The translations under genes and the position numbers were made by a program. A DNA stretch of 64,000 nt from CAWJNF01 sp963844235 (GTDB lineage: Bacteria; Actinomycetota; Thermoleophilia; Gaiellales; Gaiellaceae). Positions 33,877 through 43,213 of the stretch are shown here, piece after piece. The stretch covers positions 1 through 64,000 of the forward strand of contig CAWJNF010000002.1 of assembly GCA_963844235.1 (NCBI GenBank), written 5' to 3'. The stretch's first letter is position 1, and each line of letters begins with the position of its first letter. Under the pieces are notes generated by a model. It was not told the DNA's origin and did no database searches. It saw only the letters and a program-made list of their open reading frames with translations.

Positions 33877-34952
33877 GCGGGCCTCCCGAAGAGGCCATGC
33901 GGCCGCACCGCGAGGACGAGGACGAGGAGGGCGAAGATGACGAGGTCGGAGTAGTTCTCGTAGCCGGCCGGCAGGTAGACGTCGCCGTAGGAGTCGACGA
34001 GGCCGTAGAGGAGGGCGCCGACTGCCGCGCCGCCGAGGCTGCCCATGCCGCCGATGATCACGACGATGAGCGAGGCGAGCAGGTACTCGACGTCGTTGGC
34101 CTTGTCGACCACGATCATCGTGCCGCCCAGCACCCCGGCCATCCCGGCGAGCAGCGAGCCGAGGAAGAACGTGACCGCGAAGACGACCGGGACGTTGATC
34201 CCGAGGGCCTCGACCATGGGGCGGTCGTCGACGCCGGCGCGGATGATCATGCCGAGCCGCGTGCGCTTGATCATCCCCCAGAGCGACAGGCCGACGAACA
34301 CCGCCAGCGCGAGGACGAAGATGCGGAAGAACGGGTAGTTGATCCCGTAGACGCCGACCGAGACGGTGTCGGGGAACTGCTCCGGCGTCGGGATCTCGTC
34401 GGCGATGCCTCCGAAGTGGCCGAGCACCTGGTCGGCGATGATGATCGAGGCGGCGATCGTGATCAGCGCCTGGCGGAGCTCCTGGCCCTGGTTCCAGCGC
34501 AGGAAGAGCTGCTGCATGACGAGGCCGATGACGCCGACCACGAACGAGGCGATGACGAGCCCGAGGATCCAGTCGCCGAAGCCCGCGGTCGACGTGAAGC
34601 CGGATGTCGCCCCGCCGCCGGAGAGGCTCCGCACGACCTCGAAGGCGATGAAGCCGCCGAGCATGTAGAACGACCCGTGCGCCATGTTGACGACCCGCAT
34701 GAGGCCGAAGATGAGGCTGAAGCCGCTCGCGACGATGAAGTAGAGGCCGGCGAGCGTGAGGGCGTTCAGGCCGACGAGGACGAACAGCTGACCGTCGCCC
34801 ACGGCCTTGTACGCGACCCAGGCGAGCACGAAGGCCACGACGAGCCCGAGCACGATGCGGCCGGAGTAGCGCCAGGCCTGCGCCTCGAGCCGGCCGAGAT
34901 CCGCACGCCGCGCCGCGATCGCGGGCGCCTCGGGCGGCGCCGCTTCACTCAT
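33873..34952 (-). CDS. livH: LivH-type ABC permease
   Basis: The 359-residue protein has a ~45-residue cytoplasmic N-tail and about eight spans. LivH motifs are GLYFIVASGFSLIFGLMRVV, NMAHGSFYMLGGFIAFEVV, KRTRLGMIIRAGVDDRPMVE and IVVIIGGMGSLGGAAVGALL. It is the first gene of the leftward livH-livM-livK-livG-livF operon; the order, with the binding protein in the middle, is a common actinobacterial variant. Its start at 34952 is divergent from the TPP enzyme gene. Confidence 0.93.
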   Translation of the reverse strand: MSEAAPPEAPAIAARRADLGRLEAQAWRYSGRIVLGLVVAFVLAWVAYKAVGDGQLFVLVGLNALTLAGLYFIVASGFSLIFGLMRVVNMAHGSFYMLGGFIAFEVVRSLSGGGATSGFTSTAGFGDWILGLVIASFVVGVIGLVMQQLFLRWNQGQELRQALITIAASIIIADQVLGHFGGIADEIPTPEQFPDTVSVGVYGINYPFFRIFVLALAVFVGLSLWGMIKRTRLGMIIRAGVDDRPMVEALGINVPVVFAVTFFLGSLLAGMAGVLGGTMIVVDKANDVEYLLASLIVVIIGGMGSLGGAAVGALLYGLVDSYGDVYLPAGYENYSDLVIFALLVLVLAVRPHGLFGRPA

Positions 34953-35107
34953 CGGCTGTCGCTCGTGAACCGGTTGCCTGCCACGGGTGGGCGGAACCTA
35001 CCACGGCCCCTCGAGCCTTTCAACGCGCGCGCCGAGCCGCGCAGAACGGCAAGCGGGGGAGTCTCGCCGCGCTGCGGCGCGCCAGCGCGGCCGGGGTACC
35101 AGCCGGG

Positions 35108-35136
35108 TGAACAGCGTGCCCCCGGCGGCGTATGAT
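35108..35136 (+). promoter_or_regulatory. Sigma70-type promoter of the TPP enzyme gene
   Basis: TGAACA at 35108-35113, a 17-bp spacer, and TATGAT at 35131-35136 match the -35/-10 pattern closely. The ribosome site AAGGAGG follows at 35159-35165 and ATG at 35174, leaving a ~30-nt leader. The 5' end of the open frame overlaps the -10 box, which rules out earlier starts. Confidence 0.7.
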
Positions 35137-35173
35137 CGGCCGGTCGGAGGGGCTACCCAAGGAGGCATGGACG

Positions 35174-36958
35174 ATGCCCGAGATGCGTGGCTGCGACCTC
35201 GTCGTCGAGTACCTGGTCAGGGAGAAGGTGCCGTATCTGTTCGGCTACGCCGGCCACGGCGCGGTCGGGCTCCTCGACGGCGTCTACGACCGCCAGGACG
35301 AGATCAAGATCGTCTTCCCGCGGATCGAGTCGGGAGCCGGCTACATGGCCGACGCCTACTTCCGCGCGACCGGGAAGGTCATCCCCGTGTACACGTCGAC
35401 CGGGCCCGGCCCGATGCTGCTGACCGTCGCGATGGGGAACGCGTTCTACGACTCCTCCGCGTTCGTCGCCATCACCGGACAGGTGGCGACGAGCCAGTAC
35501 GACTCCGGGGCGCTCCAGGAGGAGTACCGCCACTACCAGGCCGACTATCCCTCGATGGCCAGGGTGGTCACGAAGCGCAGCTTCCAGGCGCAGTCGGTGG
35601 CCGACCTCGGCAAGTTCCTGCCGAAGGCGTTCAAGCTCGCCCGCACCGGGCGCCCGGGGCCCGTCCACATCGACGTCCCGTACGACCTCTGGCCGACGAA
35701 GGCCGACGTCGAGGTGCCCGAGCCCGAGGAGCGCTCGGAGATGCTGAGCTGGCGCACGCCGGGCTCACCCGAGGCGGTCGAGCGCGCCGTCGACCTCCTG
35801 CTGAAGGCGCGCCGCCCGCTCATCCTCGCCGGCGGCGGCGTGATCTGCTCGGACGCCTCGGCGGAGCTCGCTGCGTTCGCCGAGCACGCGAACATCCCGG
35901 TCTACACGTCGTTCATGGGCAAGGGCGCTCTCTCTGCCCGCCACCCGCTGCACCTCGGGATCGCCGGCTGCTGGGGCGAGTACCCGGCGCAGGAAGCGGC
36001 CAGGAACGCCGACGTGATCATGGCGTTCGGCGCCCGCTTCTCCGACATCCACTGCTCGTCGTGGCTCCCCGGCTACACGTACAACATCCCGCCCACGAAG
36101 CTCATCCACGTCGACCTCGACCCGCAGGAGATCGGGCGCAACTACCCGACCGAGATCGGCATCGTCGGCGACGCTCGCGAGGTCCTGAAGCAGTGCCTCG
36201 AGATCGCGACGCGCAAGGGCCCGAAGCGGGAGCGCTCGCCGTGGAACGACCAGGTGGAGGCGTACAAGGCCGAGTGGACGAACTTCATCGAGCCGGAGAA
36301 GGCCTCCGACGCGGTCCCGATCGAGCCGCGGCGGGTCATCGGCGAGCTGCGGGCGGCGGCGCCGGACGACACGCTCATGATCACCGACACGGGCAACCAC
36401 CAGACCTGGGTCGAGCAGTACTGGGACGTCTACGAGCCCCGTTCCGTCTTCACGCCGGGTGGCTTCGCCGGCATGGGCTTCGGCACGTACGGGGTGCTCG
36501 GCATGAAGCTCGCGCGGCCCGACCGGCCCGCGGTCTGCGTCACGAGCGACGGCTCGTGGATGATGTTCCCGGGCGCCGTCGCGACCGCCGTCGAGCACGA
36601 CATCCCGGTCGTCTGGGTGCTGCTCAACAACTACACGATCGGCGTGATCCGCGACCTGCAGCGCTTCTACATGGACGGCCGCGAGATCGGCACCAGCTTC
36701 ATGAAGCACTCGACCGGCGAGCTCTGGAACCCGGACTTCGCGAAGATGGCCGAGGCGATGGGCGCCGGCGCCGCGACCGTCGAGCACCCCAGCGACCTGG
36801 GCTCGGCGTTCGAGACGGCGCTCGCCTCCGGGCGCCCGTACCTCATCGACGTGAAGGTCAACCGCGACACGCCGGTACCCCTGATCGGGACCTGGCAGTT
36901 CGCGCCGATCCCCCAGGCGGAGCCGACCTTCGGGCGCGCCCACGCGTTCGGGGCATGA
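35174..36958 (+). CDS. Thiamine-diphosphate-dependent enzyme (acetolactate-synthase-like)
   Basis: The 594-residue protein has the three ThDP domains: N-terminal Pyr domain with catalytic Glu52 (FPRIESGAGYMADAY), a central domain (PLILAGGGVICSD) and the PP domain with SDGSWMMFPGA and LLNNYTIG, the ThDP/Mg site (first Gly of GDG replaced by Ser). Family members include acetolactate synthase, sulfoacetaldehyde acetyltransferase, glyoxylate carboligase and ThDP decarboxylases. Specific substrate is not evident. It is divergent from the liv operon and may process the transported compound. The start follows AAGGAGG with ideal spacing. Confidence 0.85.
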   Translation: MPEMRGCDLVVEYLVREKVPYLFGYAGHGAVGLLDGVYDRQDEIKIVFPRIESGAGYMADAYFRATGKVIPVYTSTGPGPMLLTVAMGNAFYDSSAFVAITGQVATSQYDSGALQEEYRHYQADYPSMARVVTKRSFQAQSVADLGKFLPKAFKLARTGRPGPVHIDVPYDLWPTKADVEVPEPEERSEMLSWRTPGSPEAVERAVDLLLKARRPLILAGGGVICSDASAELAAFAEHANIPVYTSFMGKGALSARHPLHLGIAGCWGEYPAQEAARNADVIMAFGARFSDIHCSSWLPGYTYNIPPTKLIHVDLDPQEIGRNYPTEIGIVGDAREVLKQCLEIATRKGPKRERSPWNDQVEAYKAEWTNFIEPEKASDAVPIEPRRVIGELRAAAPDDTLMITDTGNHQTWVEQYWDVYEPRSVFTPGGFAGMGFGTYGVLGMKLARPDRPAVCVTSDGSWMMFPGAVATAVEHDIPVVWVLLNNYTIGVIRDLQRFYMDGREIGTSFMKHSTGELWNPDFAKMAEAMGAGAATVEHPSDLGSAFETALASGRPYLIDVKVNRDTPVPLIGTWQFAPIPQAEPTFGRAHAFGA

Positions 36959-36982
36959 CGCTGCGCTGTATGGCCCGTAGCT

Positions 36983-37007
36983 GTAGGGGCCGGATCTCAT
37001 CCGGCCC
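36983..37007 (-). repeat. 25-bp palindromic repeat, single perfect copy
   Basis: GTAG, GGGCCGGAT, CTC, ATCCGGCCC, lying 24 bp after the TPP enzyme stop and 25 bp before the chelatase start. Confidence 0.9.
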
Positions 37008-37031
37008 GTCCGGCCCGGCGGCGTCCGGTTC

Positions 37032-38114
37032 GTGATCCCCTACCCGTTCACCGCGATCGTCGGGCAGGAGCGCCTCCGGCAGGCGCTTCTGCTCAACGCC
37101 GTCAACCCCGCTATCGGAGGCCTGCTGGTCAAGGGGCCGAGCGGCACCGCGAAGTCGACCGCCGTCCGCGGCCTGGCGGCGCTGCTGCCCGAGATCGAGG
37201 CGGTCGCCGACTGCCCGTGGAGCTGCTCGCCGCTGGACCCGTGCCGCCCCTGCGCCGAGCGCGCCTCGGAAGGAGCCGAGCTGCCCGTCGTCAGGCGGCG
37301 CCGGCGGATCGTCAACCTGCCGCTGAACGCGACCGAGGACCGGGTGGCGGGCACGATCGACATCGGCCGGGCGCTGCGCGAGGGCGAGAAGGCGCTCGAG
37401 CCGGGACTGCTCGCCGAGGCCAACCGGGGCATCCTCTACGTCGACGAGATCAACCTCCTCGACGACCACCTCGCCGACGTCCTGCTCGACGCCGCCGCTC
37501 TCGGGGTCAACGTCGTCGAGCGCGAAGGGATCTCGGTCGAGCATCCGTCGCGCTTCCTCCTGATCGGGACGATGAACCCGGAGGAGGGCGATCTGCGCCC
37601 GCAGCTCGCCGACCGGCTGGGGCTGCAGGTCGAAGTGGCGCCCATCGGCGACGTCCGCGCGCGAGCGGAGGTGCTGCGCCGCCGCGAGGCCTTCACCGCC
37701 GACCCGACCGCGTTCGCCGCGGCCTGGGAGGAGGCGGAGGCGACCCTGGCGAGCACGATCGTGCGCGCCGAGGCCCTGATCGCCGGCGTGCGCGTCCCGG
37801 ACGACCTCTACGGGGCGATCGGCGCCCTCTGCCTGAAGGTCGGCACCGGCAGCCACCGGGCGGACATCACGCTGTTGCAGTGCGCGAAGGCCATCGCCGC
37901 CTTGCAGGAGCGCGAGATCGTGGCGCCGGCAGACATCGTCGAGGCGGGCGAGCTGGCGCTCGGCCACCGGCTCCCCGTCGACCCCTTCGCCCCGACGCCG
38001 ACGATCACACGCAACGACGTGGAGCGGGCACTCGACGACATTCTCCATCTCGGGATCGAAGAAAAAAAAGCGCCTCGCCCGGCGAGGGCGGCCCAGCGCG
38101 AAGCCTCGACCTGA
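37032..38114 (+). CDS. ChlI-like AAA+ small subunit of Mg/Co chelatase (zero-frame product)
   Basis: GTG at 37032 opens IPYPFTAIVGQERLRQALLL. Walker A KGPSGTAKSTAVRG, a Cys-rich insert (CPWSCSPLDPCRPCAE), Walker B ILYVDEINLLDDHLADVLL and the sensor FLLIGTMNPEEGDLRPQL identify the MoxR-related chelatase AAA subunit. Without frameshift the frame ends at TGA 38112, shortly after an A8 run, giving 360 residues. ChlI subunits drive insertion of Mg or Co into a porphyrin or corrin. The large CobN/ChlH subunit is not in the window; cobalt insertion for B12 is more likely in this kind of bacterium. Confidence 0.85.
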   Translation: MIPYPFTAIVGQERLRQALLLNAVNPAIGGLLVKGPSGTAKSTAVRGLAALLPEIEAVADCPWSCSPLDPCRPCAERASEGAELPVVRRRRRIVNLPLNATEDRVAGTIDIGRALREGEKALEPGLLAEANRGILYVDEINLLDDHLADVLLDAAALGVNVVEREGISVEHPSRFLLIGTMNPEEGDLRPQLADRLGLQVEVAPIGDVRARAEVLRRREAFTADPTAFAAAWEEAEATLASTIVRAEALIAGVRVPDDLYGAIGALCLKVGTGSHRADITLLQCAKAIAALQEREIVAPADIVEAGELALGHRLPVDPFAPTPTITRNDVERALDDILHLGIEEKKAPRPARAAQREAST

Positions 38115-38977
38115 TCGAAGGCACGCCGGGCGTCGAGGACCTGGACGCCGATGCGACAGCCGTGCTCGGGCGCCGCGCCCGCCCCGACCGGGTGGAGCGA
38201 GCGGCGATCGGACGGCGCGTGCGCTCGCTCGTCAGCCACCGCCGCGGCAAGTACTCCCGTCCTCGGCTGGCCGGCCGAACGGCGCACGACCTCGCGCTCG
38301 ACGCGACGCTGCGCGCGGCGGCGATCAGATCCGGCCGGGCCCGGGCCGCACGGATCACCGTGACCACCGGCGATCTCCGGCGCAAGGTTCGCGAGCACCG
38401 CTCGCCGCTGGCCGTCGCGTTCGTGGTCGACAACAGCTACTCGTTGCATGCGGAGCGGATGGTGGAGAAGGTGAAAGGGCTGACGTTCTCGCTGCTCGAA
38501 GACGCGGCCAACCGCGGCGATCGGGTCGCGCTCGTCGCCTTCAAGAGCGGCGTGCCGGAGGCGACCGTGGCGCTCCCGCTCACCCGCAGCCTCACGCTCG
38601 CACGACGGCGGCTCGAGTCGATCCCGCTGTCCGGGCGCACACCGCTCGCCGATGCGCTACGCCGCGCCGGACGCCTGCTTCGCCAGGAGGCGCGGAAACA
38701 CAAGAACGTCGTGCCTCTCGTCGTCTGCGTCACCGACGGCCTTCCCACGGTGCCGCTCGTCGCGGGCCACGACCCGCTCGACGACGCGCTGCTCGAGGCT
38801 CGCGCGCTGCGCCGCGCCGGGGTCGGCCTCGTGGTGGCCGATACGGGCACCGGCGGTCCGAGCCGGGGCGCCTGCGGCGAGCTGGCAGAGGCCGGAGGCG
38901 GGAGCCGTGTGGGCTTCGGGCAGCTCGTGCCGACCACCTTCGAGCAGCTGCTCGACCGGATCGAGGCCGCATGCTGA
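37032..38977 (+). CDS. ChlD-like AAA-VWA medium subunit made by -1 frameshift
   Basis: If ribosomes slip -1 on the A8 run (38062-38069) the small subunit continues into the second frame: RSLDLIEGTPGVEDLDADAT, then RGKYSRPRLAGRT, LAVAFVVDNSYSLHAERM (MIDAS-like, Ser), VALVAFKSGVPEATVALPLT and VVCVTDGLPTVPLVAGHD, ending FEQLLDRIEAAC at 38977. Total 648 residues, normal for ChlD. The downstream frame has no convincing start of its own, and programmed -1 frameshifting on A-runs is an established feature of chlD genes that lack a separate chlI. Missing one A in the sequence would produce the same picture, so experimental proof is needed. Confidence 0.7.
38062..38087 (+). promoter_or_regulatory. -1 frameshift signal: A8 run plus stem-loop
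   Basis: Zero-frame codons are GAA AAA AAA GCG; the last seven A (38063-38069) fit A_AAA_AAA, on which both tRNAs can re-pair. CCTCGCC (38073-38079) and GGCGAGG (38081-38087) form a stem three bases beyond the next codon's first base. An A8 run is rare in ~70% GC DNA. Confidence 0.65.
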
Positions 38978-39561
38978 CGCCGGAAGAAGCCGCGGCGCTC
39001 GAGGCGTGCCTCGATGCGCGGCTCGGGCCGGAGCAGGCCGGGCCCATCGCGGGAAGTCTCGCCGGAGCCGACGCCATCGACCTCGCCCCGTTCACCGTCG
39101 AGCGGCCGATCGAATGGGCGGCACGGACGCTTCCGCAGGGCGAGATCCTCGCCCGCTTCGCTGCCCACTGCCGCGACGAGCTCGACGAAGTCGAGGTGGC
39201 CGAGGAGGCTCCGGCGCTCCTCGTCGCGCGCTGGCGGCGCGAGACGAGCCGGCTCGAGCTGCGGGCCGGCCTCGTCGCGTTCGAGCGGCTCGCCTCGGCC
39301 GACCCGACCATGCTGCTCACCGACCTCGACCAGGCCGACGTGGACGCCCTCGCCGCGCGCTTCGTAGCCGAGCCCGCGCTGCGCAACACGCTCGCGATCT
39401 ACGACCTCGGCCGGCTGGAGAAGATCGGGGCGGTGCGATCGAGCGTCTTCGTCTACTTCGAGTGGTTCCTGCGCGACGCCTACGGCGTCAAGCTGCTCAC
39501 ATCGGCGGCGTTCACGCAGGGCCTGATCGCCCGCGGCGTCATCTCGCTCGGGTTCGGGTGA
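38971..39561 (+). CDS. Conserved-looking protein coupled to the chelatase gene, unknown
   Basis: ATG at 38971 overlaps the end of the chelatase frame by seven bases. The 196-residue product is soluble: LTPEEAAALEACLDARLG, DAIDLAPFTVERPIEWAART, ELRAGLVAFERLASADP, then aromatic-rich GAVRSSVFVYFEWFLRDAYG near the end. No Cys cluster, signal peptide or known fold is recognised. Tight overlap implies it acts with the chelatase, perhaps as an assembly or regulatory partner, but this is inference only. Confidence 0.65.
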   Translation: MLTPEEAAALEACLDARLGPEQAGPIAGSLAGADAIDLAPFTVERPIEWAARTLPQGEILARFAAHCRDELDEVEVAEEAPALLVARWRRETSRLELRAGLVAFERLASADPTMLLTDLDQADVDALAARFVAEPALRNTLAIYDLGRLEKIGAVRSSVFVYFEWFLRDAYGVKLLTSAAFTQGLIARGVISLGFG

Positions 39562-40028
39562 TGGTAGTACGGCGGGTCTGGCCATGACGAGCGGCTGGTG
39601 AGCCAGCATGCGGCCTGCCCGCCGACCGCGCAGATCGCAGTCCGGCGACGACAGGCCAGGGCGGCGTCGTATGCGCAGATCGCCGATCACCGCGGCAGAT
39701 CACGCGGAGAAGCCCTGGACGCGGAAAAGCCGATCGTCAGCCTCGCCTGACAGAGGAAGATCGCCGGCAAGTCCCATTCGAGCGCCGCACGGTGCCCGGC
39801 CGCAGGCGGGCGCCAGGAAAACGGCTCAAGACTGGAGGAAATCCTCGCTCGGGAAATCGCGGCCGACGACATAGATCGTGAGGATCAACGACTGCGGTGC
39901 TGTACGCAGGCATCCGCCGGATCGTTCGTCTGGTATCCGGTCGACGATCTGCTGCATGTTCGAGATCCCATCGCCGTATGCCACGAACAGCCCGGCCGCG
40001 ACACCGGGCAAGGTCCCGCGACCTGCAG
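39562..40028. other. 467-bp stretch with no gene that can be supported
   Basis: No frame on either strand has a start, ribosome site and conserved motif together. One leftward stretch (39826-40011) reads VAAGLFVAYGDGI, faintly like a PIN-domain start, and lies on the opposite strand to the PIN remnant that follows. The composition is less GC-biased than the neighbours. It looks like decayed gene sequence. Confidence 0.5.
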
Positions 40029-40340
40029 CTCGTCATTCCAGCTCTCGCGGCGGCGGAGGCGATCTACCTCGTCGAGAGAAGGTTGGGCCCACGCGTCGCG
40101 GCGAACTTCCTGCGAGGACTCGCGTCGTTCGATGTGGAGGCACCGGCGCCCGAGGACCGGCCCCGCATCGCCGAGCTGGTCGAGCAGTACGCCGACTTCC
40201 CGCTCGGCAGCACTGACGCCTCGGTCGTCGCCCTCGCGGCGCGACTCGAGACCGGTGTCGTGATCACACGCTCGACCGTCGCCATTTCTCGGCCGTTCGG
40301 CCGCGACACTGCGAAGAGACGTCGAGCACGCCTCGCAGGA
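40029..40340 (+). pseudogene. PIN-domain toxin remnant
   Basis: The frame reads LVIPALAAAEAIYLVERRLG, then FDVEAPAPEDRPRIAELVEQ, then DFPLGSTDASVVALAARL and VVIT. That is the middle and end of a VapC-like PIN domain with Glu and Asp residues kept. After GTGATCACA the frame shifts by two bases; the next frame gives LDRRHFSAVRPRHCE, the normal PIN ending. The N-terminal strand with the first Asp is missing from this strand, and no antitoxin gene is nearby. It is a decaying or mis-assembled toxin gene. Confidence 0.65.
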
Positions 40341-40434
40341 GCTGGCTCTGGCGGCTCGCTCCGAGACCTACCATGCGGTGCATGATAGTCCACGGTGCCT
40401 TGCTTTGCAAGCTAGTTAGTGACGTGAAGCGCCG

Positions 40435-41354
40435 TCACTCCTCGCCGGCTCGCATCGAGCCGTCCGCGGGACCCATCCCAGCGCCACGTCGACTTCCTCC
40501 CTGGAGATGGACACCGCCGAGCCAGCGGTCGATCTCGTTCAGCCTCACGTGGTCGTCCTCGCCGGCGAGCACCGCCCGGCCTGCCTCCGTCAGCTCGAAG
40601 GCCCCGTCTCGCTCGGTGAGCAGCGGCGACGCGGCCGTCGCGCGAGGCGCCCGACGTAGAGGAGGAACGGGGCATCGCCGAGGTACGGCCGCTCGTCGGA
40701 GGCAGTCGTCCGCTCGAACAGCTCCGACTCCGAGCTGACGCCGAGCGCGACCGAGTCGAGCAACTGCCGCTCGGTGCGTGAGAGCCCATCGCGGGTGGAA
40801 GGGAATTCCTCCAGCTGGCGCAGGAGGGCAGCTTCGACGAAACGGTAGGTCGGCGGTGCCCGCATCGAGGAGGCGCTCGAGGTCGGTCGGGTCGGGCGAC
40901 GTGAAAGCCCGCCACGCCTCGCGGCCGAGCCGCGAGCGGCTCCGGTGACGACAACGCGCCGCTCGTAGAGCCGCGAGCACGTCGAGAACGCCGATCCGAC
41001 GCGGCTCGCCCAGGTCGATCAGGCTCGCCCGCCGCGCGCCGAGCCGGTCGAGGATCTGGATCAGCTGAAGCTGGTCGTAGAGGTCGCGCTCGAACCAGAG
41101 GACGACTTCCTCCGTGCCCTGAACGGCCGCGAGGGTCCGTCGCGGGCAGCGAACATCCCGTAGACGGCCTCGTACGGGCTCCAGCCGCACGTCTCGATGA
41201 ACCGGGCCCGGACGTCGCGCAGCTCCTCGTGCGAGAACGGAAGGCCGGGTACCGGCCCTTCGTGCAGCACGTCCTGCCAGGGAACGATCGCCCCCGGCAG
41301 CCGGGCATCCCGAACGAGCCCGGCGACGACGTCGCCGTTCGTGACGTGCAGCAC
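40435..41354 (-). pseudogene. DUF1835-type protein gene broken by three frame changes
   Basis: Four frame segments join into one protein: LHVTNGDVVAGLVRDARLPG, IVPWQDVLHEGPVPGLPFSH and RDVRARFIETCGWSPYEAVY (N-terminal), LWFERDLYDQLQLIQILDRL (middle), PTYRFVEAALLRQLEEFPST (third) and LTERDGAFELTEAGRAVLAG (end). Breaks lie at about 41138 (base missing), 40855 (extra base) and 40640 (base missing). With these repaired a ~305-residue DUF1835 protein results. The function of the family is unknown. Three independent lesions could mean true decay, but all segments are well conserved and neighbouring genes carry similar errors. Confidence 0.7.
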
Positions 41355-41417
41355 CCCGCAGCGATTCTGTCAGGCGGGGCGCGCTCCGCGCGACGCCGCG
41401 AGCGGACACCGCTGCGC

Positions 41418-42609
41418 CTACCCCGATCCTGCCTCCATACCTGCGTCGTGTCCGTAGATCCAGGCGACGGCTTCCATCGACCAGTCGGTCGACCCGCCTG
41501 CCATGCGCGCGTCGCGTTCCTCCTGCTCGGGCCCGTCCGGGAGGTGGAAGCGGGCCTTGTTTCTCGTCGACATCGCCTGGACGCGCGACGTTCGTGGCAG
41601 GCGAAGCGCCTCATAGCGTCGCAGCGCTCCGGGAACGTCGTCAGGTTCGGCCGTGCCGAGACACGCGCTCAGCGAGGCGCCGTCCTCGATCGCCTGAGCC
41701 GCTCCCTGCGCCATGAACGGCAGCATCGCGTGGCACGAGTCACCGAGGAGCGTCACCCGGCCGACCGACCAGCGCTCGAGCGGAGGACGGTCGAACAGCG
41801 CCCAGACGAAGGTCTCGTCGACGGCTCCGAGGATCTCGCGCACCTGCGGGTGCCAGCTCTCGAAGGCCGCGAGGGCGTCCGCGACCTCGCCCCGGTCGGT
41901 CCACGATTCCCGCGTCCACGTGTCCTGCTCGATCAGCGCGACGAAGTTGACGAGCTTCCGGTTCTGCACGAAGTAGTGGACGAAGTGCTGACCCGGCCCC
42001 ATCCAGACCTGCGCCGTCAGGTCGAGCCCGAGATGACGAAGCCGCTCGGCAGGCACGAGCCCGCGGTAGGCGACGCAGCCGGTGAACCGCGGGCTCTCGG
42101 GCCCGAACAGGGCACCGCGCACCGCCGAGTGGATGCCGTCGGCGCCGACCAGCAGATCCACCTCGATACTGACGCCGTTGCTCGAACTGCGCTTCGACGC
42201 GATTCCCGCGCTCGGCGAGGCCCGTGAAGCGGTGGCCGACGTGCACGCGGCCGTCGTCCAGCGCCTGCACGAGCGTCGAGAGCACGTCGGCACGGTGCAT
42301 CTGGTAGTGCGGGAAGCCGAACGCCTCGACGACGGCGTCGCCGAGCGGGGACCGGAGCAGCGTGCGGCCGTCGTCCCAGCGGCGCTGGTGCCACGCGAGC
42401 GGGCGCACACCCAGAGCGGCCAGCTCGTCGGCCAGGCCGAGACGGTGGAGGATCCGCGAAGCGTTCGGGCTGACCTGGATCCCCGCGCCGACCTCGCCGA
42501 GGGTACCGGCCTGCTCGTACACGTGGACGTCGAAACCCGCCTGCTGGAGCGACAGGGCCGCCGCGAGACCGCCGATCCCACCGCCGACGATGCCGATCTC
42601 GAGAGCCAC
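41418..42609 (-). CDS. FAD-dependent monooxygenase (salicylate-hydroxylase-like), one extra base
   Basis: ATG at 42609. Rossmann motif IGIVGGGIGGLAAALSLQQA, then QVSPNASRILHRLGLADELA, typical of salicylate/6-hydroxynicotinate-type hydroxylases. At about 42180 an extra base in TTCGAGCAACGGC shifts the frame; removing it gives NGVSIEVDLLVGADGIHSAV (DG motif), then VTLLGDSCHAMLPFMAQGAA (GD motif) and the end at 41418. Corrected length ~396 residues. It hydroxylates an aromatic or similar ring with NAD(P)H and O2. Next to a VOC protein on the same strand, so an aromatic-degradation pair is possible. Confidence 0.88.
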
Positions 42610-42642
42610 GTCGGACGGCCGTCGACCCGAGACGAGCGTGGG

Positions 42643-43137
42643 CTACGTGGGGACCTGGAGGCGCAGGAAGAGCCGTGCCCGCAGATTCTCCTCGCCCTGC
42701 GGGAACTCGTCCGCGAGCAGCTTCAGATCGTCGCCGAAGACGGAGCGGTCGAGGGACGACACGTCAGGCCAGTCGATCTCGACGAAGTTGTCGGCAGGGT
42801 CGCGGAAGTACATCTGCACCTCCCCGCCGGGAAGCTCCCACAACGAGCCGAAGCGTTCGCTCTGGTCGAAGATGCCGAGCTCCCTGAGCCGCAGGTAGGC
42901 CGCCTCGAAGTCGTCGACCTCGAAGCCGAAGTGCTGGTACGTGTGCCGTTCCTCCTCGACCTCGAAGATGTGCAGCTGGAGGTCGCCGAGCCGCAGCCAG
43001 CGCACCGGGGTGCCGAAGTTCGGCGACGGGATCCGCTCTACCCCGAAGACGTCCTGGTAGAAGCCGGCCACGGCATCGACGTCGGTCGCCGGGATGCTGA
43101 CGTGGTTGATCGCCGTCGCGCGCACCTGCCCGATCAT
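42643..43137 (-). CDS. VOC-superfamily (glyoxalase-like) protein
   Basis: ATG at 43137 is chosen because the VOC strand begins there (VRATAINHVSIPATDVDAVA); a longer frame to 43224 would overlap the next promoter. The ~164-residue product shows paired beta-alpha-beta units: GFYQDVFGVERIPSP, RLGDLQLHIFEVEEE, HFGFEVDDFEAAYLRLREL and VQMYFRDPADNFVEIDWPD. Metal ligands of glyoxalase/extradiol-type proteins are His in NHVSI, HIFEV and Glu in FVEID. It may be a dioxygenase or lyase working with the neighbouring monooxygenase. Substrate unknown. Confidence 0.85.
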   Translation of the reverse strand: MIGQVRATAINHVSIPATDVDAVAGFYQDVFGVERIPSPNFGTPVRWLRLGDLQLHIFEVEEERHTYQHFGFEVDDFEAAYLRLRELGIFDQSERFGSLWELPGGEVQMYFRDPADNFVEIDWPDVSSLDRSVFGDDLKLLADEFPQGEENLRARLFLRLQVPT

Positions 43138-43213
43138 ACGCCCGGCGAGAAGGTCGTGGAGCCGAACGGGATCGGGGTCGTAGAATGGCATCAGCCGATC
43201 ACGAGGAGGAGCG

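Noticed and set aside
32842..34952. Extra genes on the plus strand opposite livM and livH
   Set aside because: The long rightward frames there are Asp/Glu/Arg-rich shadows of permease codons.
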